DNA of 64,000 bases from NCBI RefSeq assembly GCF_021887715.1, contig NZ_JAIQXX010000003.1, positions 124,001 through 188,000 of the forward strand, written 5' to 3'. The notes under the pieces are model-generated. The model saw only the letters and a program-made list of their open reading frames with translations. It made no database searches and was not told where the DNA came from. The DNA is from Winogradskyella immobilis. GTDB lineage: Bacteria > Bacteroidota > Bacteroidia > Flavobacteriales > Flavobacteriaceae. Positions 16,707 to 26,023 of the stretch are shown here, piece by piece. Made by a program: the position numbers and the translations under genes. The first letter of the stretch is position 1. Each line of letters begins with the position of its first letter.

Positions 16707-18368
16707 ATGAAACTAGAAGGAAACATAGTCGATGTAGAAAACAAACGCATTTTTAAAGGTGAAATTACCTTTGTAGATGGCAAGATTACCGGTATTATAG
16801 AAAAAGACTGTGAAGCGAATCATTATATATTACCTGCTTTTGTAGATGCACATATACATATAGAAAGCTCTATGTTAGTACCATCTGAGTTTGCTAAAAT
16901 TGCAGTAAAGCATGGCACTGTAGCTACGGTTTCTGATCCTCATGAAATTGCTAATGTATTAGGAGTTAGGGGAGTTGAGTTTATGATTGAGAACGGAAAA
17001 CAAACTCCGTTTAAATTTAATTTTGGGGCGCCATCTTGTGTGCCAGCAACTAGTTTTGAATCTTCAGGTGCTATTATTAATTCTGATGATATAAAAGCAT
17101 TGATGGCAAATCCAGAGATTAAATATCTAGCAGAAATGATGAATTACCCAGGAGTGCTTTTTGATGACGCTGAAGTTTTAAAAAAGATAGAATGGGCAAA
17201 ACATTTTAATAAACCTATAGACGGACATGCGCCAGGATTACGAGGTAATGATATTTCTAAATACATAGCAGCAGGAATTTCAACAGATCACGAATGTTTC
17301 ACTTATGAAGAAGCCTTAGAGAAACTTCAAAAGGGTATGAAGGTGATTATACGAGAAGGTAGTGCAGCTAAAAATTTTGAAGCTCTAATAGATTTACTGC
17401 CTGAGCATTATAAAAACATGATGTTTTGTAGCGATGATAAACATCCAGATGATTTACTTTTAGGTCATATCAATCAATTATGTGCACGAGCTGTCGCTAA
17501 TGGAATAGATGTTTTTAAGGTGTTACAAGCAGCTTGTATTAATCCTGTGAAGCACTATAATCTTGAAGTAGGATTGTTAAATGAAGGAGACGCAGCAGAT
17601 TTCATAGTTATAGAAGATTTAAAACAATTTAAAACACTTCAAACTTATATTGATGGGAAATTGGTGTTCGATAATGGCGTGTCAAATATCAAATCTGTAG
17701 ATTTTGAAATTCTCAATAATTTCAATACAAATAAAAAAGTAGTAGCAGATTTTAAGTTTGAATCTAATACTACTCTTCGACTACGCTCAGGACAAGCTAA
17801 AATTAGAGTTATTGAATGTTTGGATGGCGAATTGATAACCAATGAGATTATAGCAGATGCTTTAATAGATAACGGAAATTTAATTTCTAATACGGAAACG
17901 GATATCCTAAAAATGACTGTAGTTAATCGCTACAACCCCGATAGTAATCTAGATGATAAACCAGCAATGGCGTTTATTAAAAATTTTGGATTAAAAGAAG
18001 GAGCTATTGCAAGTTCAGTAGGTCACGATTCGCATAATATTATTGCAGTTGGAGTTTCTGACGAAGCCATTTGCAAAGCCGTAAATGTATTGATTGAGCA
18101 TAAAGGAGGCATTTGTGCAGTGAGTGATACAGAAACAAAAGTTGTGCCTTTGCCAGTAGCAGGAATTATGAGTGATAAAGATGCAGAGACGATTGGGCAA
18201 CAATATGCCGAATTAGATAAAATAGCAAAACAACTAGGAAGCCAACTTCATGCACCTTATATGAGTCTATCGTTTATGGCCTTGTTGGTGATACCTGCCT
18301 TAAAATTAAGTGATAAAGGTTTGTTTAATGGCAGTACATTTCAATTTACATCTTTAGAAGTTAGTTAA
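16707..18368 (+). CDS. ade: Adenine deaminase
   Basis: 553 residues, slightly shorter than the about 580 of characterised Ade enzymes. The amidohydrolase metal sites are present: [48 protein letters not shown] and [11 protein letters not shown], with a C-terminal half including [12 protein letters not shown] and LPVAGIMSD. It deaminates adenine to hypoxanthine in purine salvage. About residues 355-364 ([10 protein letters not shown]) are the in-frame translation of a repeat. This lies in the linker between the two halves, where it probably does no harm. The stop (18368) is followed directly by the ATG of the YheT gene. Confidence 0.93.
   Translation: MKLEGNIVDVENKRIFKGEITFVDGKITGIIEKDCEANHYILPAFVDAHIHIESSMLVPSEFAKIAVKHGTVATVSDPHEIANVLGVRGVEFMIENGKQTPFKFNFGAPSCVPATSFESSGAIINSDDIKALMANPEIKYLAEMMNYPGVLFDDAEVLKKIEWAKHFNKPIDGHAPGLRGNDISKYIAAGISTDHECFTYEEALEKLQKGMKVIIREGSAAKNFEALIDLLPEHYKNMMFCSDDKHPDDLLLGHINQLCARAVANGIDVFKVLQAACINPVKHYNLEVGLLNEGDAADFIVIEDLKQFKTLQTYIDGKLVFDNGVSNIKSVDFEILNNFNTNKKVVADFKFESNTTLRLRSGQAKIRVIECLDGELITNEIIADALIDNGNLISNTETDILKMTVVNRYNPDSNLDDKPAMAFIKNFGLKEGAIASSVGHDSHNIIAVGVSDEAICKAVNVLIEHKGGICAVSDTETKVVPLPVAGIMSDKDAETIGQQYAELDKIAKQLGSQLHAPYMSLSFMALLVIPALKLSDKGLFNGSTFQFTSLEVS
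17774..17796. repeat. Palindromic repeat inserted in frame in ade
   Basis: CTTCGACTACGCTCAGGACAAGC, the reverse complement of GCTTGTCCTGAGCGTAGTCGAAG, reads as LRLRSGQA in ade. It is the same element as at 16679 and 20906. Confidence 0.75.
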
Positions 18369-19328
18369 ATGCCGATAATAGAATCGACCTATCAACCGAG
18401 ATTTTGGAGTAAAAGTGGTTTTGTATCCACAGTATATTCAGGACTAATACGAAAAATCAAGGGTTTAAATCAAACCAGAGAACGTATAACACTTAGTGAT
18501 GATGATTTTTTAGATTTAGATTGGAGTTATGCAAATCAAAAAAGTAATCAGCTTATTATTTTACTGCATGGTTTAGAAGGTAATGGGCAACGTCCATATA
18601 TAACCGGTACAGCTAAACATTTTAATACTAATGGTATTGATGCTGTTGCTGTTAATTTTAGGAGTTGTAGTGGAGAAGATAATTTAAAATATAGATCGTA
18701 TCATTCTGGCGCCACAGAAGATTTGCATGATGTGGTAAATCATGTTATCAAAACAAAATCATATTCTCAAATTTATATCAAAGGCATTAGTTTGGGAGCA
18801 AATATGGTATTAAAATATGTTGGCGAAGACAAAGTGGTGCCTCATGAAGTAAAAGCTGTAATTGCCATCTCTGCTCCATGTGATTTAAGTGCTTCTTGCA
18901 CAGAGCTACTTAAACTTAAAAACAAAGTTTATGCCATTCGATTTTTAGCGCATCTAAAGAAAAAATTGATTGCTAAGATTGAAAAATATCCCAATCAGAT
19001 TTCTACAGCAGATTATAATGCTATAAAAACATTAAAAGATTTTGATGATATTTACACCTCTAAAGCACATGGTTTTTTAGATGCTGAAGACTATTATGCT
19101 AAGGCAAGTTGTTTGCAATTTTTGCCTAATATTAAAGTGCCGTCATTAATTATAAATGCGCTTAACGATTCTTTTTTATCGGCTTCATGTTTTCCAGTAA
19201 AAGAAGCTAAGGAAAATACTAATTTATATCTTGAAATGCCAAAACATGGTGGCCATGTTGGGTTTATAGCTAAAGGTAATGTGTATTACAATGAAAAGAG
19301 AGCATTAGATTTTATTAATGCGCTTTAA
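18369..19328 (+). CDS. YheT-family alpha/beta hydrolase
   Basis: 319 residues. The family marks are LLHGLEGNGQRPYITG, DAVAVNFRSCSGE, the nucleophile elbow GISLGAN (Ser), ALNDSFLSA (Asp) and KHGGHVGF (His). Bacterial YheT members act as esterases on short acyl esters, but the physiological substrate is unknown. It abuts the ade stop with no gap, so the two are likely co-translated, and precedes yifB by 28 bases. No signal peptide: a cytosolic enzyme. Confidence 0.9.
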   Translation: MPIIESTYQPRFWSKSGFVSTVYSGLIRKIKGLNQTRERITLSDDDFLDLDWSYANQKSNQLIILLHGLEGNGQRPYITGTAKHFNTNGIDAVAVNFRSCSGEDNLKYRSYHSGATEDLHDVVNHVIKTKSYSQIYIKGISLGANMVLKYVGEDKVVPHEVKAVIAISAPCDLSASCTELLKLKNKVYAIRFLAHLKKKLIAKIEKYPNQISTADYNAIKTLKDFDDIYTSKAHGFLDAEDYYAKASCLQFLPNIKVPSLIINALNDSFLSASCFPVKEAKENTNLYLEMPKHGGHVGFIAKGNVYYNEKRALDFINAL

Positions 19329-19356
19329 TTTGTAGATTTAAACAAATTAATGACTT

Positions 19357-20895
19357 ATGCTTAAAAAAGTTTTTGCAAGTGCTGTCTTTGGTGTTGAAGC
19401 ATCCACGATAACTGTTGAGGTTAATGTAGATAAAGGTATAGGATATCATTTGGTAGGTCTACCAGATAACGCTATTAAAGAGAGTAATTACCGTATTGCT
19501 GCGGCACTTCAAAATAACAGTTATAAAATTCCAGGAAAGAAGATTACCATTAATATGGCGCCTGCCGATTTACGGAAAGAGGGCTCTGCTTATGATTTAA
19601 CGTTAGCGATCGGAATTTTAGCAGCATCCAAACAAATACAGGCAGAACATTTAGAAGATTATTTGATTATGGGTGAGCTATCTCTAGATGGAAGTTTGCA
19701 ACCCATAAAAGGAGCTTTGCCTATAGCTGTAAAAGCAAGAGCAGAAGGCTTTAAAGGATTTATTTTACCGAGTCAGAATGCAAAAGAAGCTGCTATTGTT
19801 GATGATTTAAAAGTGTATGGAGTTGATAATATCACACAGGTGATTAACCATTTTGATAAAGAGGAAGCTTTAGAGCAAACCATAATTAATACGCGAGAAG
19901 AATTTTATAAAAACCTCGATTTTCCTGAATTTGATTTTGCGGATGTTAAAGGGCAGGAGAGTATAAAACGCTGTATGGAAATCGCCGCAGCCGGTGGTCA
20001 TAATATTATTTTAATAGGACCACCAGGTTCTGGTAAAACCATGTTGGCAAAGCGCCTGCCGAGTATTTTACCGCCAATGACACTCCATGAAGCTTTAGAA
20101 ACGACCAAAATACATTCGGTAGTGGGTAGAGTAAAGGCGCATGCAGGATTAATGTCACAACGCCCGTTTAGATCCCCGCATCATACTATTAGCAACGTTG
20201 CATTAGTTGGAGGTGGAAGTTATCCGCAACCCGGAGAAATATCATTATCACATAATGGCGTATTGTTTTTAGACGAGCTTCCAGAGTTTAAACGTGAAGT
20301 TTTAGAAGTTATGCGTCAGCCATTAGAAGATAGAGAAGTGACCATTTCTAGAGCAAAATTTACAGTGACGTATCCATCATCTTTTATGTTAGTAGCAAGT
20401 ATGAACCCGAGTCCTAGTGGTTATTTTAACGACCCTGATGCACCGATTACATCATCGCCAGCAGAGATGCAACGTTATATGGGTAAAATTTCTGGACCTT
20501 TACTAGATAGAATTGATATACATATTGAAGTGACACCTGTACCATTTGAGAAACTCTCAGATGAGCGTAAAGGTGAATCATCTGTAGACATACGAAAACG
20601 TGTTACAAAAGCTAGGGAATTACAAACAGAACGTTTTTCAGCATTAGAAAATGTGCATTATAATGCACAAATGAATACCAAACAAATACGAGCATATTGT
20701 AAATTAGATGAGGTATCTCTTCAACTGCTAAAATCTGCTATGGAGCGTTTAAACTTATCTGCAAGAGCGTATGATAGAATTCTCAAAGTATCAAGAACCA
20801 TTGCCGATCTAGAAAACTCTAATGATGTTACAGGGAATCACATTAGTGAAGCCATTCAATACAGAAGCTTAGATAGAGAAGGTTGGTTGGGCTGA
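19357..20895 (+). CDS. yifB: YifB/ComM-type Mg-chelatase-like AAA+ ATPase
   Basis: 512 residues. The N-terminal ChlI domain (1-190) has VNVDKGIGYHLVGLPDNAIKES, a lon-like fold. Walker A GPPGSGKTMLAK is at about 222-233, Walker B VLFLDELPEF follows, and the C-terminus has the Mg_chelatase_C RSLDREGW ending. Relatives (ComM) are hexameric helicases promoting branch migration in natural transformation; here that role is inferred, since no com genes are adjacent. Full length. Confidence 0.9.
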   Translation: MLKKVFASAVFGVEASTITVEVNVDKGIGYHLVGLPDNAIKESNYRIAAALQNNSYKIPGKKITINMAPADLRKEGSAYDLTLAIGILAASKQIQAEHLEDYLIMGELSLDGSLQPIKGALPIAVKARAEGFKGFILPSQNAKEAAIVDDLKVYGVDNITQVINHFDKEEALEQTIINTREEFYKNLDFPEFDFADVKGQESIKRCMEIAAAGGHNIILIGPPGSGKTMLAKRLPSILPPMTLHEALETTKIHSVVGRVKAHAGLMSQRPFRSPHHTISNVALVGGGSYPQPGEISLSHNGVLFLDELPEFKREVLEVMRQPLEDREVTISRAKFTVTYPSSFMLVASMNPSPSGYFNDPDAPITSSPAEMQRYMGKISGPLLDRIDIHIEVTPVPFEKLSDERKGESSVDIRKRVTKARELQTERFSALENVHYNAQMNTKQIRAYCKLDEVSLQLLKSAMERLNLSARAYDRILKVSRTIADLENSNDVTGNHISEAIQYRSLDREGWLG

Positions 20896-20896
20896 A

Positions 20897-20938
20897 ATTC
20901 CTGGACTTGTGTTGAGCTTGTCGAAATAAGGCAGGAAT
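20897..20938. repeat. Palindromic repeat between yifB and the 717-aa gene
   Basis: CTTGTGTTGAGCTTGTCGAA at 20906-20925 belongs to the same repeat family and is flanked by ATTCCTG (20897) and CAGGAAT (20932) as inverted arms. The two genes converge here, so it may act as a terminator-like hairpin. Confidence 0.6.
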
Positions 20939-20983
20939 CTTATTTTATCAACACTAAATTTTTTGAGTTTTCAAGGCGAGTAT

Positions 20984-23137
20984 TTAATCATCCTTTTTAA
21001 AAGTATTTCTAGCTATATCTAATTTAATCCATATTTCATTTTCTATATCGTATTGGTAACCAAAAGAATTAATTACATTATTTCCTTCGTAAGTGAACGC
21101 TAAATGATCTCTTAGTTTGGTCATATTCATATAACGATTTTCACTAATAGGTAATAACTCTATTTTTACATCATTTCCTCTTTTATAAAACAACCTATCA
21201 TTTTCTATCCAAAAAGTCCGTGGACCATAAGTACCAACAACACTTTTAAGTTGTTTATCTAGTGTTAAAGAATCTGTGTTTTGTACATAATTAATATGTG
21301 CTAATACGTCTTTTAAAAAGTAGTGTTTAGGGTTGGCTTTAATCGCTTTTTGGTAAGCAATTTTAGCGCTGTCTAATTCTTTGGCTTCAAATAACTGTTC
21401 TGCTTTTTCTATAGTTTCATCTATTTTCCAATACCAAAATATATCAGTACTATTAAAATTATTTTGCTCCGTTTTTATTTTAAAAAACTCACCATTTTCA
21501 TCAGTAAAAAATTCTTTTAACCACGTTCTTCCTCTTATAGGTGTACCACTCACAATTTTTGTATCTCCTGCTAGTAGATAAACAAAAATAATTTGGTTAG
21601 AGACATATTGTAATAAGGTGTTGTTTTCAATCCAAAAATCAAAAGTTTGTTCACCAATATTTGAGCGATAAGTACCTTCAAAGGGTTTTAATTTTTCTAT
21701 TGTAGATTTGTTATTCTTTAAATAAGCAATAGCAGTATCATAAACCTTGGTGAGGTTTTTAAAATCTGGCTCAAGGAGTTTAAATTTGTTCTGTATTTTT
21801 TGAGCTTCATCAATGTTACCCTCATGTAATAGTGGTCTTAATTTTAAATGAAAAATATATTCATCATTAACTTGTTTTTTGTCACTTATATCTATTTCTT
21901 CTAATAGATAATCGTAATCTTCTCGTATTAAACCAGCTTCTATTACATTATAAGCGTTGACTTCATTTTTATTGCTAGCATAGGCATCATAGGCACGTTG
22001 TGTATAGGCTTTTAAATTTTTAGTTCTGCCATAAATACTATAGAGCGTACTGTTATAGCTGTCGTCACTAGGATTTACCTCTAATTGCAGTTTTATTAAT
22101 TTTTCTGCATTCTCAAACTCATCGTAGGCTAAATTTTTTAGTATTAGTGTTTCTCCACGTTTTTGCAAAGGTAGTTTAGAGCGATATTGGTAGGCTTTAT
22201 CTGCAAGCTGTCGTTCTTCAAATTTACTCTGACTATATGTTAATTTTCTTTTTGCATCTAGTAGATACGCTAAGGCAAAGGTGTTGTCTTCTTTTACAGC
22301 TTTAGTATAGTCACTTTGCATAAAATATTCAATAGCTTTAAGTGAGCTGCTGGTAAATTCCTTAACCTCTAAATCTAAATGTTTTGGGGTATTAAACTCG
22401 TTAGAGGTAAAATGGTTAGTTACAAAAACTGTAATGTCATCTATAAGCTCTAAAACATCGTTGCCAGTAAAGGTTTCTTGCTTAATAACCTCGGCACTTT
22501 TACTATCTCTAATAAATGTATTAATGGTATAAGTACTATCTATAATTTCAAATTCACCATCTACATAATAATCATAAAAATAACTGGTTATTCTTGCTTT
22601 GTCTGCTGTGTTTTGCACATAAGAAAGTACTGGGGTTAAATTTTTATTTTGCAACAAATCTTGGTGCGTTAAATAGTTAATACCATACTGTAGCCATGCT
22701 TTTGTGCTATCTACTTTTTTAGGCTTAAAAGGAAACACATAAAACCCTTCTCTAAATTCTTCTTTGGTTATTAAAGCACTTTGTTGCTTACCTTGTTCAT
22801 CCTCGTATGCTATAGTTTTTGTAGTAGCACCAAGGTCGCTATTACCAAAACCAAAATAGGTTACAATTAATATTAAAAGAATATTTAAAGGAAATATAAT
22901 TTTTTCGTGCCGTTTAAATACTCGTTTATTTAAGCGGTCTTGGTGATAAAGATAAATGAGTAAAGATGGAATAATGCCAATAAAAAACCACAGTAAAATA
23001 TCTACCCAATAAGGAGATATATGATAGCGGTTGAGCGCCCAATCTACAAATTGTAGAAACGTCCATGCAGCAACCAAGTAAGCTGCAAAGAATTTTAAGG
23101 TGTTAATCCATTTCTTTTTGCGGTTCTGTTTTTCCAT
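20984..23137 (-). CDS. Large membrane-anchored protein with TPR-like region
   Basis: 717 residues. Three hydrophobic segments near the N-terminus (about 12-30, 40-61, 80-97) are followed by a large soluble part. Residues about 240-470 contain repeated helical pairs with a TPR look (KAIEYFMQSDYTKAVKEDNTFALAYLLDAKR, and later AEQLFEAKELDSAKIAYQKAIKANPKHYFL at about 625-655), and two beta-rich stretches near FWIENNTLLQYVSNQ and FWIENDRLFYKRGN (about 540 and 680), which repeat each other. An opening of this form recalls adenylate-cyclase or CadC-like regulators of Bacteroidota, without a DNA-binding or catalytic domain. Not recognised further. Confidence 0.8.
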   Translation of the reverse strand: MEKQNRKKKWINTLKFFAAYLVAAWTFLQFVDWALNRYHISPYWVDILLWFFIGIIPSLLIYLYHQDRLNKRVFKRHEKIIFPLNILLILIVTYFGFGNSDLGATTKTIAYEDEQGKQQSALITKEEFREGFYVFPFKPKKVDSTKAWLQYGINYLTHQDLLQNKNLTPVLSYVQNTADKARITSYFYDYYVDGEFEIIDSTYTINTFIRDSKSAEVIKQETFTGNDVLELIDDITVFVTNHFTSNEFNTPKHLDLEVKEFTSSSLKAIEYFMQSDYTKAVKEDNTFALAYLLDAKRKLTYSQSKFEERQLADKAYQYRSKLPLQKRGETLILKNLAYDEFENAEKLIKLQLEVNPSDDSYNSTLYSIYGRTKNLKAYTQRAYDAYASNKNEVNAYNVIEAGLIREDYDYLLEEIDISDKKQVNDEYIFHLKLRPLLHEGNIDEAQKIQNKFKLLEPDFKNLTKVYDTAIAYLKNNKSTIEKLKPFEGTYRSNIGEQTFDFWIENNTLLQYVSNQIIFVYLLAGDTKIVSGTPIRGRTWLKEFFTDENGEFFKIKTEQNNFNSTDIFWYWKIDETIEKAEQLFEAKELDSAKIAYQKAIKANPKHYFLKDVLAHINYVQNTDSLTLDKQLKSVVGTYGPRTFWIENDRLFYKRGNDVKIELLPISENRYMNMTKLRDHLAFTYEGNNVINSFGYQYDIENEIWIKLDIARNTFKKDD

Positions 23138-23230
23138 TTACCACTTAATCAAATATTTATGCTGTGATTTTTCAATTAAAAAGGAAAGATAATTAATTCT
23201 GTTGAAATGGTATGTTTTTTAAAATTTAAT

Positions 23231-23274
23231 ATTCTAAATTAGAATAATCGTATACTACAAATATTGTATTTTTG
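23231..23274 (+). promoter_or_regulatory. -7 box and candidate operator of the nramp-pxp operon
   Basis: TATTTTTG at 23267-23274 matches TAnnTTTG. About 22 bases before it, ATTCTAAATTAGAAT (23231-23245) is a palindrome with 6-base arms, placed over the expected -33 region, so it could be a repressor site. The box overlaps the TTG at 23272, which therefore cannot be a start codon of the same transcript. Confidence 0.5.
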
Positions 23275-23316
23275 GATGTATTAAAACTTAGCTTAAGTTT
23301 TGAAAACTATTCTATA

Positions 23317-24549
23317 ATGTTCAAAAACATCTTTAAAAATATAGGTCCAGGACCTTTAGTTGCAGCAGCATTCATTGGCCCAGGTACAGTTACTGTATGT
23401 ACATTAGCAGGCGTTGGCTTTGGGTATAGCTTGCTTTGGGCAATGACGTTAGCTATAATTTTTACAGTAGTGCTACAAGAAATGTCAGCACGATTGGGAT
23501 TAATATCGCAGAAAGGACTTTCAGAAACTATCCGTTCAGAGATTAAACATCCAGTAGCTAAAGTATTTGCTGTAGTTCTTATTTTATCAGCAATAGTTGT
23601 GGGTAATGCAGCTTATGAGGCTGGTAATATTAGCGGTGGAGTATTAGGATTAGAAACTATTATAGGTAACCCTAGTTTTGACATAGGAAGTGTTTCTGTA
23701 AACGGATTGAGTATACTTATAGGAATCATAGCTTTTGTGTTGCTTTACCTAGGTAATTATAAAGTGTTAGAACGCGTGCTTATTACGTTGGTTATTTTAA
23801 TGAGTTTAGCATTTATAATTACTGCTATTATGACCAAGCCTAATTTAGTAGCGGTGTTTAAAGGTGCTTTTATTCCTAAGTTTCCAGAAGAAAGTTTACT
23901 TACTATTATAGCTTTAGTGGGTACAACAGTGCCACCTTATAACTTGTTTTTGCATGCATCATTAGTAAAAGAAAAATGGCATGATAAAAAAGATTTAAAA
24001 CATGTGCGAAAAGATACCTTTATCGCTGTTATTTTTGGTGGTATTGTGTCTATGTGTATTATGATGGCAGGCGTGTCTATACAAGCAACAGAAGTATCTA
24101 ATGCATCTGATTTGGCTAAAGGTTTAGAGCCACTATTTGGAAGCTACGCAAAATACTTTTTAAGTATAGGTCTTTTTGCAGCAGGCATTACAAGCGCTAT
24201 TACAGCGCCTTTAGCGGCTGCATTTGTAGCTAATGGATGTTTAGGATGGAAATCTAATTTAAAATCTAAAAAATTTCGTGCAGTTTGGATGGTGATTTTA
24301 ATTCTAGGAATTCTCTTCTCTTCATTAGGGATAAAATCTATTGAAATTATAAAATTTGCTCAAGTGGCTAACGGTATACTGTTGCCTGTCATCGCAGGCT
24401 TTTTAATATGGATTATGAATAAGTCTTCTCTACTAGGAGATAACAAAAACACTACTACTCAAAATGTTTTTGGCTTTGCGATCCTTGCTATTAGTATACT
24501 ATTATCAGTAGCGACATTAAATAAAGTGTTTCATTTAAATATATTTTAA
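23317..24549 (+). CDS. Nramp-family transporter lacking the metal-site motifs
   Basis: 410 residues from the ATG at 23317; a TTG at 23272 is inside the promoter box. The LeuT/Nramp fold is clear from GPGPLVAAAFIGPG and LALVG-type helices, with about eleven membrane segments. The canonical DPGN of helix 1, which binds metal, reads Gly21-Pro22-Gly23-Thr24, and the MPH of helix 6 reads Pro206-Pro207-Tyr208. The metal ligands are therefore absent, and a Mn/Fe role is unlikely. It is the first gene of the pxpABC operon; its stop overlaps pxpA, so a 5-oxoproline or related organic-acid transporter is plausible (inference). Confidence 0.85.
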   Translation: MFKNIFKNIGPGPLVAAAFIGPGTVTVCTLAGVGFGYSLLWAMTLAIIFTVVLQEMSARLGLISQKGLSETIRSEIKHPVAKVFAVVLILSAIVVGNAAYEAGNISGGVLGLETIIGNPSFDIGSVSVNGLSILIGIIAFVLLYLGNYKVLERVLITLVILMSLAFIITAIMTKPNLVAVFKGAFIPKFPEESLLTIIALVGTTVPPYNLFLHASLVKEKWHDKKDLKHVRKDTFIAVIFGGIVSMCIMMAGVSIQATEVSNASDLAKGLEPLFGSYAKYFLSIGLFAAGITSAITAPLAAAFVANGCLGWKSNLKSKKFRAVWMVILILGILFSSLGIKSIEIIKFAQVANGILLPVIAGFLIWIMNKSSLLGDNKNTTTQNVFGFAILAISILLSVATLNKVFHLNIF

Positions 24550-25283
24550 TGATTTATAAAGTAGACCTTAATTGCGATGTTGGAGAAGGTGTAGGCAACG
24601 AAGCTTTTTTAATTCCTAATATATCATCATGCAATATCGCTTGTGGTGGTCATGCAGGTGACCAAGACACAATGGATACGGTAGTAAAATTGTGCAAGCA
24701 GTATAATGTTAAAGCCGGGGCGCATCCATCTTTTCCTGATAAAGAAAATTTTGGTCGCCAACCAATGCACATGCCGCATAATGAATTAGTGAATTGCATT
24801 ATAGAGCAAATAGAAGCGCTAAAACAGGTTTTAGATAATAATGGAGTAGAATTGTATCATATTAAACCTCATGGAGCGCTTTATGATATGGCATCTAAAG
24901 ACGAAGCTACAGCAAAAGCGATTGTTGAAGCTATGCAGGGCTATAAAGATAAACACCTGTATGTGCCTTATAATTCTGTAACAGAACGTTTAGCTATTGA
25001 AGCAGGACTTTCTATTATTTATGAAGGCTTTGCAGATAGAAACTACAACAAAGATTTAACGCTTGTCTCTAGAGCATTATCTAATGCTATAATTACAGAT
25101 CCGGATGAAATGTTTTCGCACGTACATCGAATGGTCATAGATAAAAAAGTAAGGTTGCCTAATGGCGAAGATATCGCCATTGAAGCAAAGACATTTTGCG
25201 TGCATGGTGATAACCCAAAAGCTATAGAATTAATTAGTGCGCTTAGGGCAAATTTAATACAATCTGGTATTGAAATAGAGTAG
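24549..25283 (+). CDS. pxpA: 5-oxoprolinase subunit PxpA (LamB/YcsF)
   Basis: 244 residues. Motifs: DLNCDVGEGVGNE, CNIACGGHAGDQDTM, GAHPSFPDKENFGR, HIKPHGALYD and CVHGDNPKAI. With PxpB and PxpC it cleaves 5-oxoproline to glutamate using ATP. The stop of the Nramp-like gene and this ATG overlap (TAATG), and the order nramp-pxpA-pxpB-pxpC is an unbroken operon. Confidence 0.95.
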   Translation: MIYKVDLNCDVGEGVGNEAFLIPNISSCNIACGGHAGDQDTMDTVVKLCKQYNVKAGAHPSFPDKENFGRQPMHMPHNELVNCIIEQIEALKQVLDNNGVELYHIKPHGALYDMASKDEATAKAIVEAMQGYKDKHLYVPYNSVTERLAIEAGLSIIYEGFADRNYNKDLTLVSRALSNAIITDPDEMFSHVHRMVIDKKVRLPNGEDIAIEAKTFCVHGDNPKAIELISALRANLIQSGIEIE

Positions 25284-25288
25284 GTGTT

Positions 25289-26023
25289 TTGAGTGGTTAT
25301 AAACTTACATATAAACGTTTTGGGGAACGCTCAATTTTAATAGAATGGCCACCAGAAATTAATGAAAATGTGCTTTATGATGTTCTTAATTATAAAGAAA
25401 GCATAGTTAAGAGTAGTATTAAATCAATAATTGAAGTAAAATCTGCATATAACTCAATATTAATAAATTACATAAACGCTATTGATAATATCAATGATGC
25501 TTTTTTAATATTAAAAGCCTTATATAAACCTTCAAAATCAAGTAAACAAAAAGAAGCTGTACTTTGGAGAATACCTGTGTGTTATGATACCAAATTTGCA
25601 ATTGATTTAGAAGACTTGGCTCTATCAAAAAAATGCTCAATAGATGATATTATTCAATGGCATTCTAATGACATTTATACCATTTATTTTATAGGGTTTT
25701 TACCTGGGTTTTATTACCTAGGTGGCTTAGATAAAAAACTACATCATCCGCGCAGATCTTCACCACGTTTACAGATTAAAAAAGGTGCTGTTGGTATAGG
25801 AGGAAATCAAACTGGTGTATACCCAAATGTAAGCCCAGGAGGTTGGAATATTATTGGCAATTCTCCAATCCATTTTTTTGATGTCAATCTACAAGAACCT
25901 TGTTTTGCTAAACAAGGAGATAAAATAAAATTTGAATCAGTCTCATTAAAGGAATATAATGATATTAAAACATTGGTAGAAGCAGGAGTTTATCATATAA
26001 AACAAGAGCCCATAAATGATTGA
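25289..26023 (+). CDS. pxpB: 5-oxoprolinase subunit PxpB (KipI-like)
   Basis: 244 residues from a TTG at 25289 (next codons AGT GGT TAT), 5 bases after the pxpA stop; no ATG with a better match is near. The allophanate hydrolase/KipI domain shows YFIGFLPGFYYLGGL, HHPRRSSPRLQIKKG, AVGIGGNQTGVYP and SPGGWNIIGNSPIHFF. It forms the heteromeric complex with PxpC. Its end overlaps the pxpC start by 8 bases. Confidence 0.93.
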   Translation: MSGYKLTYKRFGERSILIEWPPEINENVLYDVLNYKESIVKSSIKSIIEVKSAYNSILINYINAIDNINDAFLILKALYKPSKSSKQKEAVLWRIPVCYDTKFAIDLEDLALSKKCSIDDIIQWHSNDIYTIYFIGFLPGFYYLGGLDKKLHHPRRSSPRLQIKKGAVGIGGNQTGVYPNVSPGGWNIIGNSPIHFFDVNLQEPCFAKQGDKIKFESVSLKEYNDIKTLVEAGVYHIKQEPIND

